Assembly (NCBI GenBank): GCA_001023535.1
Contig: CP011020.1
Coordinates: forward strand, 6,222,242 to 6,286,241
Direction of reading: 5' to 3'
Source: Pseudomonas chlororaphis
GTDB taxonomy: Bacteria; Pseudomonadota; Gammaproteobacteria; Pseudomonadales; Pseudomonadaceae
Length of the DNA: 64,000 nt
In this document: positions 17,149-25,291 of the stretch, in pieces
How positions within the stretch are numbered: position 1 is the first letter of the stretch
How the letters are laid out: every line of letters begins with the position of its first letter
Notes under the pieces: generated by a model
Told to the model about the DNA's origin: nothing
What the model saw: only the letters and a program-made list of their open reading frames with translations
Databases searched by the model: none
Translations under genes and position numbers: made by a program

Positions 17149-17790
17149 TTATTCGGCCGCTTCGCTGCCCTTGTCCGCCAGTTCCATCCAGTCGGCCAGC
17201 ACGGTATAGGCCTCTTCCAGGCCCATGCGCTTGGGCGCCGAGAACAGCTGGATGGTGACCGCGTCGCCCCAGCCTTTGCGGATTTCCGACTGCACCTTGA
17301 GCAAGGTGTTCTTGGCCGCGCCGTAGGTGAGCTTGTCCGCCTTGGTCAGCAGGATGTGCATCGGCATGCCGCTGGCCACGGCCCAGTCCAGCATTAGCAG
17401 GTCGAAGTCGGTCATCGGATGGCGGATGTCCATCATCAGAATCAAACCCTTCAGACTCTCGCGGCTGCCCAGGTAGGCTTCCAGGTGGCGCTGCCAGTGT
17501 TGCTTGAGCGGAATCGGCACCTTGGCGTAGCCGTAACCAGGCAGGTCGACCAAACGGCGTTCATCGTCTAGCTTGAAGAAGTTCAAGAGCTGCGTGCGAC
17601 CTGGGGTTTTCGAGGTGCGTGCCAGGCTCGCATGGGTCAGGGTGTTCAGCGCGCTGGACTTGCCGGCGTTGGAACGCCCGGCAAAGGCCACTTCAAAGCC
17701 TTCGTCGTCAGGGCACTGGTCGACTTTGGCGGCGCTGAGCATGAAGGTGGACTGTTGGCACAGGCCAAGGATGGGGTTCTTCAGTTGCAT
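17149..17790 (-). CDS. engB: Ribosome biogenesis GTPase YihA/EngB
   Basis: This is a 213-residue TrmE-Era-EngA-EngB-type GTPase needed for assembly of the large ribosomal subunit. The G motifs are present: GRSNAGKSS (G1), the DLPGYGYAK segment (G3) and TKADK (G4). The start at 17790 ([11 protein letters not shown]) is chosen because the following [14 protein letters not shown] is the normal family N-terminus; the open frame extends upstream to 17916 but adds unrelated sequence. It is transcribed toward polA, with the ErsA gene between them. Its acidic C-terminus (ADKGSEAAE) is not unusual. The first ATG has only a weak ribosome site. Confidence 0.95.
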   Translation of the reverse strand: MQLKNPILGLCQQSTFMLSAAKVDQCPDDEGFEVAFAGRSNAGKSSALNTLTHASLARTSKTPGRTQLLNFFKLDDERRLVDLPGYGYAKVPIPLKQHWQRHLEAYLGSRESLKGLILMMDIRHPMTDFDLLMLDWAVASGMPMHILLTKADKLTYGAAKNTLLKVQSEIRKGWGDAVTIQLFSAPKRMGLEEAYTVLADWMELADKGSEAAE

Positions 17791-17981
17791 GGGATTTCCG
17801 ATGTGAGCGGCGTCGGGAATGGACGCGGCAAGCTGTGTCGTTTCCGTTTCAGTGACGCCAGTATATAATGCCGCAGATTTTGTGTGCGCTTTGTCCCAGC
17901 GTAGGATGAAGCTCACGGGAGCGATCGACCGAAATTGCGCACTAGAACGCAGCTCGCTCTCAACCCTGAAAAGGTCGTTTT

Positions 17982-18272
17982 ATGACGAAATGGCTGCTAG
18001 CTGCCGGTGTCTTGATGCCGCTTTACAGCGCTCAGGCTACACAGGATCCGGAAGCTGTGTACAACCGTGTTTGTGGTGCCTGTCATTCCGGCCAACTCCC
18101 CACAGCGCCCCGCAAGGGCGACCAGGAAGCTTGGACGCCGAGGTTGGCGAAAGGTATGGAGACGCTGGTGCAACACGTGACCCAGGGTTTCAAGGCGATG
18201 CCGCCGCGTGGTTTGTGCATGGACTGCAGTGCCGAGGATTACCGAGCAATCATCCAGTGGATGAGCGAGTGA
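17982..18272 (+). CDS. Cytochrome c5 family protein
   Basis: This is a 96-residue periplasmic c-type cytochrome with a short signal peptide (MTKWLLAAGVLMPLYSAQA). One heme site, CGACH, has Cys31, Cys34 and His35. A methionine ligand is probably in the KAMPPRG segment, and two cysteines near the C-terminus (CMDC) form the structural pair typical of cytochrome c5. The C-terminal helix ends in DYRAIIQWMSE. It is followed 46 bases later by the diheme cytochrome c4 gene, and the two are probably co-transcribed. It likely shuttles electrons to terminal oxidases or other acceptors; the exact partner cannot be read from sequence. Confidence 0.9.
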   Translation: MTKWLLAAGVLMPLYSAQATQDPEAVYNRVCGACHSGQLPTAPRKGDQEAWTPRLAKGMETLVQHVTQGFKAMPPRGLCMDCSAEDYRAIIQWMSE

Positions 18273-18318
18273 TCCCGGTCCATAACTCTTTAACCCTTAG
18301 CCGTAGTTGGATTAGCTG

Positions 18319-18930
18319 ATGAACAAACTGATCGTGAGTCTGCTGTTGACCTTGGGGATGACCGGTGTAGCCCACGCCGCTGGCGATGCCGCTGCCGGTC
18401 AGGCGAAAGCGGCGGTATGCGGGGCCTGCCATGGTCCAGATGGCAATAGCATGGCGCCCAACTTTCCGAAACTGGCGGGCCAGGGCGAGCGTTACCTGAA
18501 CAAGCAACTGCACGACATCAAGTCCGGCAAGCGCACGGTGCTGGAGATGACCGGCTTGCTGACCAACCTGAGCGATCAGGACCTGGCGGACATCTCGGCC
18601 TACTTCGCCAGCCAGAAAGGCAGCGTCGGGGCAGCCGATCCAAAACTCGTGGCCCGTGGCGAGAAGCTGTTCCGCGGCGGCGACCTGGAAAAGGGCCTGC
18701 CAGCCTGCACCGGCTGCCATTCGCCTAACGGCGCCGGCAACGCCGCTGCCGGCTTCCCACACCTGGGTGGCCAGCATGCCCAGTACGTTGCCAAGCAGCT
18801 GACCGACTTCCGCAAGGAAGAAGCCGGCCGCGCCAACGACGGCGACGCGATGACCATGCGTACCATCGCTCGCAAGTTGAGCGACGAAGACATCGCCGCC
18901 GTCGCCAGCTACATCCAGGGCCTGCACTAA
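18319..18930 (+). CDS. cc4: Diheme cytochrome c4
   Basis: This 203-residue protein is a periplasmic diheme electron carrier, thought to deliver electrons to cytochrome cbb3-type oxidases. The signal peptide ends at THE AHA-A junction near residue 20. Two CxxCH sites are present: CGACH at 34-38 and CTGCH in the second half. Each lies at the start of a duplicated cytochrome domain, and the repeats KLAGQGERYLNKQL and HLGGQHAQYVAKQL show the internal duplication. A methionine ligand is expected in the TVLEMTG and DAMTMR segments. It follows the c5-type gene and is closed by an intrinsic terminator. Confidence 0.96.
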   Translation: MNKLIVSLLLTLGMTGVAHAAGDAAAGQAKAAVCGACHGPDGNSMAPNFPKLAGQGERYLNKQLHDIKSGKRTVLEMTGLLTNLSDQDLADISAYFASQKGSVGAADPKLVARGEKLFRGGDLEKGLPACTGCHSPNGAGNAAAGFPHLGGQHAQYVAKQLTDFRKEEAGRANDGDAMTMRTIARKLSDEDIAAVASYIQGLH

Positions 18931-19006
18931 GGTCCTCGGGCGACGTTACGAGGGGCGTACACCGCTTGTAACGTTAACGCTCGATTAATCTGTCGATGCA
19001 AGCATC

Positions 19007-19034
19007 AAAAGGGTGGCTTTGGCCGCCCTTTTTT
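19007..19034 (+). terminator. Intrinsic terminator after cytochrome c4
   Basis: AAAAGGGTGGC pairs with GCCGCCCTTTT around a short loop and runs into six T residues. It lies 77 bases after the cc4 stop and 95 bases before dsbA, separating the two transcripts. Confidence 0.85.
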
Positions 19035-19128
19035 GTGGCCGCTGCCGTTACACTAGCGAAACTGAACCCGCCAAGGTCTGTCTGAGAAACACACCTCGCG
19101 AGGCCCCCTTATTGTCCAGGAGTAAAGC

Positions 19129-19773
19129 ATGCGTAATCTGATCACCAGCGCCGCGCTCGTCGTCGCCAGCCTGTTCGGCATGGCAGCCCAAGCCACCGCC
19201 GACGAGGCGAAGGCCCCTTACGTTGAATTGACTAACCCGGTTCCGGTGTCAGCGCCTGGCAAGATCGAAGTGGTTGAGCTGTTCTGGTACGGCTGCCCGC
19301 ATTGCTACGCATTCGAGCCAGTCATCAACCCATGGGTCGAGAAGCTGCCCAAGGACGTCAACTTCGTTCGCATTCCGGCCATGTTCGGCGGCCCATGGGA
19401 CGCCCACGGCCAGATGTTCCTGACCCTTGAAGCCATGGGCGTCGAGCACCAGGTTCACGCGGCGGTCTTCAACGCGATCCAGAAAGAACACAAAAAACTC
19501 ACCGACAAGAATGACATGGCCGACTTCCTGGCAACCCAGGGCGTAGACAAGGATAAATTCCTGGCGACCTTCGACTCCTTCGCCGTCAAGGGCCAGATCG
19601 TCAAAGCCAAGGAGCTGGCCAAGAAGTACGAGATCACCGGCGTACCGACCATGATCGTCAACGGCAAGTATCGCTTCGACATCGGCTCTGCCGGCGGTGC
19701 GGAACAAGCCTTGCAACTGGCCGACCAGTTGATCGCCAAGGAACGGGCGACGACCAAGGCAGTTGCCAACTAA
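19129..19773 (+). CDS. dsbA: Periplasmic thiol:disulfide oxidoreductase DsbA
   Basis: This 214-residue enzyme introduces disulfide bonds in exported proteins. It has a signal peptide (cleavage near residue 24, ATADEA), a thioredoxin fold and the active site CPHC (Cys56, Cys59) within WYGCPHCYAFEP. The cis-proline loop is in TGVPTMIVNGKY. The helical insertion characteristic of DsbA lies between about residues 80 and 150. It would be reoxidised by DsbB, which is not in this window. It has its own upstream region after the cc4 terminator, and a ribosome site (CAGGAG) precedes the ATG. It lies in the conserved order cc4-dsbA-EEP-dgcP. Confidence 0.97.
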   Translation: MRNLITSAALVVASLFGMAAQATADEAKAPYVELTNPVPVSAPGKIEVVELFWYGCPHCYAFEPVINPWVEKLPKDVNFVRIPAMFGGPWDAHGQMFLTLEAMGVEHQVHAAVFNAIQKEHKKLTDKNDMADFLATQGVDKDKFLATFDSFAVKGQIVKAKELAKKYEITGVPTMIVNGKYRFDIGSAGGAEQALQLADQLIAKERATTKAVAN

Positions 19774-19788
19774 GCGCGGCCCACGCCC

Positions 19789-20667
19789 ATGGCCCGCTGG
19801 AGTACCGAACGCCTCGTTGGCCTGCATGAACCGCGGGTCAACGAACATCATGTCGCCTCCACGGGCCTGCCCGCCGACAGCCGCCTGCGACTGCTGAGCT
19901 TCAACATCCAGGTCGGCATCAGCACCGAGCGCTATCGGCATTACTTGACCCGCGGCTGGCAACATCTGCTGCCCCACACCGGGCGCGCCGGTAACCTGCA
20001 GAAAATCGGCGACCTGCTCAAGGATTTCGACCTGGTGGCCTTGCAAGAGGCCGATGGCGGCAGCTTGAGGTCCGGCTACGTCAACCAGGTGGAACACCTG
20101 GCGCAACTGGGTGCCTTCCCCTACTGGTACCAACAACTCAATCGCAACCTCGGACGTTTCGGCCAGCACAGCAATGGCGTGCTGAGTCGCCTGCGACCGT
20201 GGGCGATCGAAGACCATCCGCTGCCTGGCCCCAAAGGGCGCGGGGCGATCCTGGCGCGGTTCGGCGAAGGCCCGGAGGCGCTCATCGTGGTGATGATGCA
20301 CCTGGCCCTCGGCGCACGTACCCGGACGATGCAACTGGCCTACATCCGCGAGCTGATCGGCGGTTACAAGCACCAGGTGCTGATGGGGGACATGAACACC
20401 CACGCCAGCGACCTGCTGCAAACCTCGCCCCTGCGCGATCTCGGCCTGCTTGCGCCGCAACTGCAAGCGACCTTTCCCAGTTGGCGCCCCCAGCGCTGCC
20501 TGGACCATATCCTGTTGAGCCCCACCCTGACCCTCGAACGCGTCGAGGTGCTGGCCCAACCCATTTCCGATCACCTGCCGGTCGCGGTCGAGATTCGTTT
20601 GCCGGGTTCGCTCACGGCCGACGCCTTCCCTGCGTTAAGTCCGGCCCCTCGCGGATCCGATGAATGA
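19789..20667 (+). CDS. Endonuclease/exonuclease/phosphatase (EEP) family protein
   Basis: This 292-residue protein has the complete metal-dependent EEP fold. Catalytic segments are LSFNIQVG (metal-site Asn), ALQEADGG (Glu), VMMHLALG (His), MGDMNTHASD (Asp/Asn) and SDHLPVAV (terminal Asp-His). There is no signal peptide, so it is probably cytoplasmic. The substrate cannot be told from sequence; members of the family act on DNA, phosphoinositides or other phosphodiesters. It follows dsbA by 15 bases and overlaps dgcP by four bases (ATGA), so it is probably translated with both. The orthologue in P. aeruginosa (PA5488) is uncharacterised as far as I know. Confidence 0.85.
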   Translation: MARWSTERLVGLHEPRVNEHHVASTGLPADSRLRLLSFNIQVGISTERYRHYLTRGWQHLLPHTGRAGNLQKIGDLLKDFDLVALQEADGGSLRSGYVNQVEHLAQLGAFPYWYQQLNRNLGRFGQHSNGVLSRLRPWAIEDHPLPGPKGRGAILARFGEGPEALIVVMMHLALGARTRTMQLAYIRELIGGYKHQVLMGDMNTHASDLLQTSPLRDLGLLAPQLQATFPSWRPQRCLDHILLSPTLTLERVEVLAQPISDHLPVAVEIRLPGSLTADAFPALSPAPRGSDE

Positions 20668-22715
20668 GCGACGACGCCGAACGCTGGAGAGAGAAGTACC
20701 TCAAGAGTCTCGAACAGCAGGAAAAGCTTGAGCGCCGCTGGGATGCCCGGCTCGACTTGCTGCGTCGCGGCCTGGTCCGCAGCACCTTGGCCGCCGAAGG
20801 CTCGGACCGGGCGGTCGACGAATGCATGAAGGAAATGCGTGAGGCGATCCGCACCGATGACATGGATGCGGCCCTTGCCACCCTGCTGCCGCGCCTGGAG
20901 AAAGCCGTACTCGACTCCGAACAGCGCCGCGAGACCCGGGTCGAGCAGATGAGCGCCGCACTGACGGCCCTGGTGGCGCAGTTGCAGACCCTGCCGCTGC
21001 CCAAGGACGTCAGCCGGCCCCTGAAGAAATTTTCCAAGCGACTGGACGACCGGGTCGGCCAGACCCGAGAGATCCCGCTGTTGCTGAGCGAGCTGAGCAC
21101 CTTGCAAGGCCAGGCCCTGAGCGCGCTGGAACCCCCTGCCGAAGCCCATCGTCCCGGCCTGCTGCAGCGGCTGTTTGGCGGCCAGGGCCACGAGGATGCG
21201 CCGCAAGAGCCTGCCCAGGTCGACGCGGCACCCGTCGCGCAGGCCGCACCCACGCCGCAGCGCCGCGCGACCGATATAGCACCTGTCGAGCCGGATTCGG
21301 AACCGCAGCCCGCACCCACACCGACCTCGGAACCAGCGCCCTCGGCAGAGCCCGCGCCTGCCGCTCAAGTACGGCCTGAACCGGCAACCGTCGCTGCGCC
21401 GGAAGCTGACCCCGTGGCGCCTGCCGCGCCCCCTGTTCCGGCGCCAGCACCCGAAGAGGCGCAGCCGGCCAGCGAACCGGACGACACCACCGAGCCGGCC
21501 ACCGTTGAACCGCCTACCCCGCAAGCGACGCCTGCAAACCCCGATGAGCTGCTGCCGCAGACGCCAGCGCCTCTTCCTGCGACAGAGCCAGAATCAGAGG
21601 CCAACGCCGCCGAGGCCGCTGTCGAGGCGGCCGATGCCCAATACGCCCTGCCCGACTCCCCGGAACCGTCCTACAGCTCGGTGGCCCGGCACATTGAAGA
21701 CACCTTGCTGGGCCTGCTGGGTGACCTGACACTGCCCGAGCGGCACCGCCCGCAAGCCGAGGCAATGCGTGAGAAGCTGCAAAATGGTTTGAACTGGTAC
21801 GAGTTACTGCCGATTCTCGACGATCTGGCGGTGCTCATGCTGGCGATCACCGACAGCGGCCAGCACGAATTCGAAGCCTACCTGCAGCGCCTCAACGATC
21901 GGCTGGAGGCGTTCCAGAACAGCTTGCTGGCCGCCAGCGAAGACCATGCGGAAAATCTCTCGGTCTCCCGGGACATGGACATCCAGATTCGCGAGCACGT
22001 CGATGGCCTGCAAAGCAGCGTCCAGCAGGCCGATGACCTGGAAAGCCTCAAGCAGGTGCTTGAGAACCACCTGGAAGGCCTGCTGGGGACGATGGACCAG
22101 CACCAAAAGCAACGCGAGCAGCGTGAACAGGAAGTCTCGGCGCGCCTGAAAAGCCTCGCCGAGCGCGTAGCGCTGATGGAACAGGATGCCCTGATCGTTC
22201 GCGAGAATCTGGAAGAGCAGCGGCTCAAGGCGCTGATCGATCCACTCACCGGGTTGCCCAACCGTGCAGCGTGGAGCGAGCGTCTTGAAAAGGAAGTGGC
22301 CGAGTGGCAACAGCACGGCAACAGCTTGTTGCTGGCCATGCTCGACCTCGACCACTTCAAGCGGATCAACGACAACTATGGCCACCTGGCCGGTGACCGG
22401 GTGCTGAAACTGATTGCCTCGGTTTTGCGCAAACGCCTGCGCAGCAGCGATTTCATCGCCCGTTTCGGCGGCGAGGAATTCGTCCTGTTGGTGCCCGACA
22501 CGCCCCTGACAGCCGGGACCCAGTTGGCCGAGGCCCTGCGTGCTGCCATCGAAGCCTGCCCATTCCACTTCAAGGGCGAGCCTGTCACGGTGACGGTGTC
22601 CATGGGGCTGACGGCGTTCAAACCCGGAGAACACAGCGATTCTGTGCTTAAAAGAGCCGATCAAGCGCTGTACCGGGCGAAAAGCGCCGGACGTAACCGG
22701 GTGGAGCTGGGCTGA
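20664..22715 (+). CDS. dgcP: Diguanylate cyclase DgcP (GGDEF domain)
   Basis: This is a 683-residue c-di-GMP synthase. The GGDEF domain is at about residues 525-683: the active-site loop is GGEEF, preceded five residues earlier by an inhibitory I-site RSSD, so product feedback is expected. The N-terminal 170 residues are charged and helical. A linker of about 150 residues, very rich in Pro, Ala and Glu, joins it to a helical central region (DTLLGLLGDL to LEEQRLKALID). No membrane segments or signal peptide are seen. The P. aeruginosa orthologue (PA5487) localises to cell poles through FimV; conserved synteny with dsbA and ampDh2 supports the name. It overlaps the EEP gene. Confidence 0.9.
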   Translation: MSDDAERWREKYLKSLEQQEKLERRWDARLDLLRRGLVRSTLAAEGSDRAVDECMKEMREAIRTDDMDAALATLLPRLEKAVLDSEQRRETRVEQMSAALTALVAQLQTLPLPKDVSRPLKKFSKRLDDRVGQTREIPLLLSELSTLQGQALSALEPPAEAHRPGLLQRLFGGQGHEDAPQEPAQVDAAPVAQAAPTPQRRATDIAPVEPDSEPQPAPTPTSEPAPSAEPAPAAQVRPEPATVAAPEADPVAPAAPPVPAPAPEEAQPASEPDDTTEPATVEPPTPQATPANPDELLPQTPAPLPATEPESEANAAEAAVEAADAQYALPDSPEPSYSSVARHIEDTLLGLLGDLTLPERHRPQAEAMREKLQNGLNWYELLPILDDLAVLMLAITDSGQHEFEAYLQRLNDRLEAFQNSLLAASEDHAENLSVSRDMDIQIREHVDGLQSSVQQADDLESLKQVLENHLEGLLGTMDQHQKQREQREQEVSARLKSLAERVALMEQDALIVRENLEEQRLKALIDPLTGLPNRAAWSERLEKEVAEWQQHGNSLLLAMLDLDHFKRINDNYGHLAGDRVLKLIASVLRKRLRSSDFIARFGGEEFVLLVPDTPLTAGTQLAEALRAAIEACPFHFKGEPVTVTVSMGLTAFKPGEHSDSVLKRADQALYRAKSAGRNRVELG

Positions 22716-22816
22716 AGGCAATTGTTCCAATTTGTTTAATCTGCGGCCGGGCCCGGCTCATCGCGCAACGATACGTTACACTGTTGCATTAATTTCAACG
22801 TGTAACGTCTCCTGCC

Positions 22817-23596
22817 ATGAAATTCGCTCCGTTCATCATTTCCCTGCTCCTCCTGGCCGGCTGCGCCAGCGGCCCTCGGCTCGACACCAGCCATCCATCG
22901 GTCAATCACGACAGCCGCATCCAATTCGTAGTGGTGCATTACACCTCGGCCTCCCTGGAACGCTCCCTGGCCCTGCTGACCCATGGCGAAGTCAGCGCCC
23001 ACTACCTGGTCGGCGACGATAAGAACGCCACCGTCTATCAGTTGGTGGATGAAAACCGTCGGGCCTGGCATGCCGGGGAAAGCGAGTGGGAAGGCCGCAC
23101 CTGGCTCAACTCCAGCTCCATCGGCATCGAAATCGTCAACCCCGGTTATGTCGACACCCCTACCGGTCGCCTGTGGTACCCCTACAGCGAAGCCCAGGTG
23201 CAGGCCTTGATCGTGTTGCTCAAGGACATCATCCAACGCAATGGCATCAACCCACGCGCCATCATCGGCCACAGCGACATCGCGCCCCTGCGCAAGCTGG
23301 ATCCGGGCCCGCTGTTCCCTTGGAAGCGCCTGGCCCAGGCAGGCCTGGGCCTCTGGCCTGACGAACAGGCCGTCGCGCGCCAACAGGTCGTCTTCGCCGC
23401 ACAACTGCCCAGCGCCAGCTGGTTCCAGGCCGAATTGGCGCGCCTGGGCTACCCGACGCCCCAGACCGGCGAATGGGACGTGGCCACTCACCACGTGCTG
23501 GCCGCGTTCCAGATGCACTACCGGCCGACCCGCTTCGATGGCGTGCCCGACGCGCAAAGCGCGGCGATCTTGCAGGTGCTCAACCAGACAAAATAA
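22817..23596 (+). CDS. ampDh2: Outer-membrane N-acetylmuramoyl-L-alanine amidase AmpDh2
   Basis: This 259-residue lipoprotein (lipobox L-A-G-C, Cys16) is a zinc amidase of the amidase_2 family that cuts between N-acetylmuramic acid and the stem peptide. Zinc and catalytic residues are visible in VVHYTSAS (His), RRAWHAGES, IGIEIVNPG (Glu) and HSDIAPLRKLDPG (His and Asp). A C-terminal peptidoglycan-binding-type domain begins near residue 195 (FQAELARLGYP). The attached lipid suggests it works at the inner face of the outer membrane. In P. aeruginosa its counterpart lies beside kinB; here an EAL gene separates the two. A ribosome site is weak, but the lipobox position fixes the start. Confidence 0.92.
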   Translation: MKFAPFIISLLLLAGCASGPRLDTSHPSVNHDSRIQFVVVHYTSASLERSLALLTHGEVSAHYLVGDDKNATVYQLVDENRRAWHAGESEWEGRTWLNSSSIGIEIVNPGYVDTPTGRLWYPYSEAQVQALIVLLKDIIQRNGINPRAIIGHSDIAPLRKLDPGPLFPWKRLAQAGLGLWPDEQAVARQQVVFAAQLPSASWFQAELARLGYPTPQTGEWDVATHHVLAAFQMHYRPTRFDGVPDAQSAAILQVLNQTK

Positions 23597-23668
23597 TGAC
23601 GCCCGTCTGACGAACAGGGCCAAATCCCAAACAGCAGCTATAACTCATTGGGACCTTTAGGATTACCC

Positions 23669-25285
23669 ATGATGACGGCTGCCCGCGAAACCTTGCAGAG
23701 CTGGCTCCATCGCCCTCTTTTCTTGGCGACGATGGCGGCTGCCCTGAGTACGCTGCTGTTGCTGGCCGGAAGTCTGTTTGTGGTCGTTCAGCAGATCCAG
23801 CAGCGTGAAAGCGACCAGATGAACGCCCAGGGCGAGCGCTTCCTGCAACGGCTGGAACAACTTTTCGGGCAATTGCGTGAAGGCCTCGATGACCTGCAGA
23901 ACCAGCCGCTGCGGGGCTGTAGCGATGACATGATCGCGACCTTGCGGCAGGTGAGCTTCAATTACCGCTTCGTTTATGAAGCGGTGTATGTCGACGGCGC
24001 CGGCGCGTGTTCGAACCGGCCTCTCCAGAGCGGATTGTCGGTAACCCGCCTGCCCGACCTGCGCGGTCCGACCTACAGCTACTGGCTCAACACCACCACC
24101 GAACCTGACGAAGACCGCGCGGCACTGATGCTGGGGCGCGGTAATTTTCGGGTGGCCACCTCTCGCGGGCATTTGACCGATGTGGTCGATCTGCCGCCGG
24201 GCGGAAGCCTGTTGGTGGTCCTGGATCACGGCAAGCGGGCCATTCCAGTGCTGGGCACCAACCAGCATTGGCCGCCCACGGAGCCCTGGCCGCCGAAAGG
24301 CCGCAACGCCTTGCAAGTGACGCAAACCCGGCTGATCTACCGAATGCCGACCGACAACCCGGAATACCAGTTGGTGCTGATCGCCCCGCGCAAGGGTTTC
24401 AACATGCCATCCAACGCCTGGTGGATGTTGCCTATCAGCCTGCTGCTAGGGCTGGGCATCGGCGTCCAGGTCTTGCTGCTGGCCCGCCAGCGACAGTCCA
24501 TGGACGCCGAGCTGCACGGCGCAATACGGCGCGGTGAATTGCAGGTGTTGTACCAACCCATCTTCGACCTCAACAGCCGCAATTGCGTCGGCGCCGAAGC
24601 CCTGCTGCGCTGGCGCCGGCCGGATGGCACCCTGACCAGCCCGGACTTGTTTATCCCGATGGCCGAAGACACCGGGCAGATCCGCCAGATCACCGATTTC
24701 GTGCTGCAACGACTGTTCGATCAGCTGGGCCAGTTGCTGCGGGCCAATCCGCAGTTGTACATCTCGGTCAACCTGGCGGCCTGCGACGTGATGGTGCCGC
24801 GAATCGGCGAAGTGATCGCCCGCCTGCTGGCGCTGCACCGGGTCTCGGCCCGGCAGATTGCCTTCGAGGTGACTGAGCGCGGGTTGATCGATGTGCTGGT
24901 GGCCCGGGACAACCTGCAGTCGTTACGCGACAACGGGCATCAAGTGCTGATCGACGACTTCGGCACCGGCTATTGCAGCCTGGCGTACCTGCAAACCTTG
25001 CCGGTGGATTGCTTGAAAATCGACAAAGCCTTCATCGATGCCTTGGGCCACGATGCCGCCAGCAGCGGTGTCGCCCCGCACATCATCCGCATGGCCCACG
25101 CGTTGCAGCTCAAGGTGATCGCCGAAGGCATCGAGCACGAAGCCCAAGCCTCGTACTTGAGCAGCGAGGGCGTGAAGTTCGGTCAGGGTTGGCTGTTTGC
25201 CCATGCACTCAGTGCGGTGCAGTTGATCGAGCTGATTACCCGCGGGCGACGCTTGCTCGGCCGGCGCCTGGACGACGAAGCCTGA
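23669..25285 (+). CDS. Membrane-bound cyclic-di-GMP phosphodiesterase (EAL, CSS-like sensor)
   Basis: This 538-residue protein has an N-terminal transmembrane helix, a periplasmic domain of about 200 residues, a second helix (WWMLPISLLLGLGIGVQVLLL) and a cytoplasmic EAL domain. The EAL domain keeps its catalytic residues: GAEALLRW, ISVNLAA, EVTERGL, DDFGTGY, LKIDKAF and AEGIEHEA. The periplasmic part has RGCSDDM and ACSNRP, cysteines placed like those of the CSS-motif sensors that respond to thiol redox state. The start at 23669 is preferred over an upstream TTG because an AGGA site precedes it. It lies between ampDh2 and kinB and converges on kinB, only 6 bases apart. Its activity would oppose DgcP. 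Confidence 0.9.
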   Translation: MMTAARETLQSWLHRPLFLATMAAALSTLLLLAGSLFVVVQQIQQRESDQMNAQGERFLQRLEQLFGQLREGLDDLQNQPLRGCSDDMIATLRQVSFNYRFVYEAVYVDGAGACSNRPLQSGLSVTRLPDLRGPTYSYWLNTTTEPDEDRAALMLGRGNFRVATSRGHLTDVVDLPPGGSLLVVLDHGKRAIPVLGTNQHWPPTEPWPPKGRNALQVTQTRLIYRMPTDNPEYQLVLIAPRKGFNMPSNAWWMLPISLLLGLGIGVQVLLLARQRQSMDAELHGAIRRGELQVLYQPIFDLNSRNCVGAEALLRWRRPDGTLTSPDLFIPMAEDTGQIRQITDFVLQRLFDQLGQLLRANPQLYISVNLAACDVMVPRIGEVIARLLALHRVSARQIAFEVTERGLIDVLVARDNLQSLRDNGHQVLIDDFGTGYCSLAYLQTLPVDCLKIDKAFIDALGHDAASSGVAPHIIRMAHALQLKVIAEGIEHEAQASYLSSEGVKFGQGWLFAHALSAVQLIELITRGRRLLGRRLDDEA

Positions 25286-25291
25286 AGCCCG

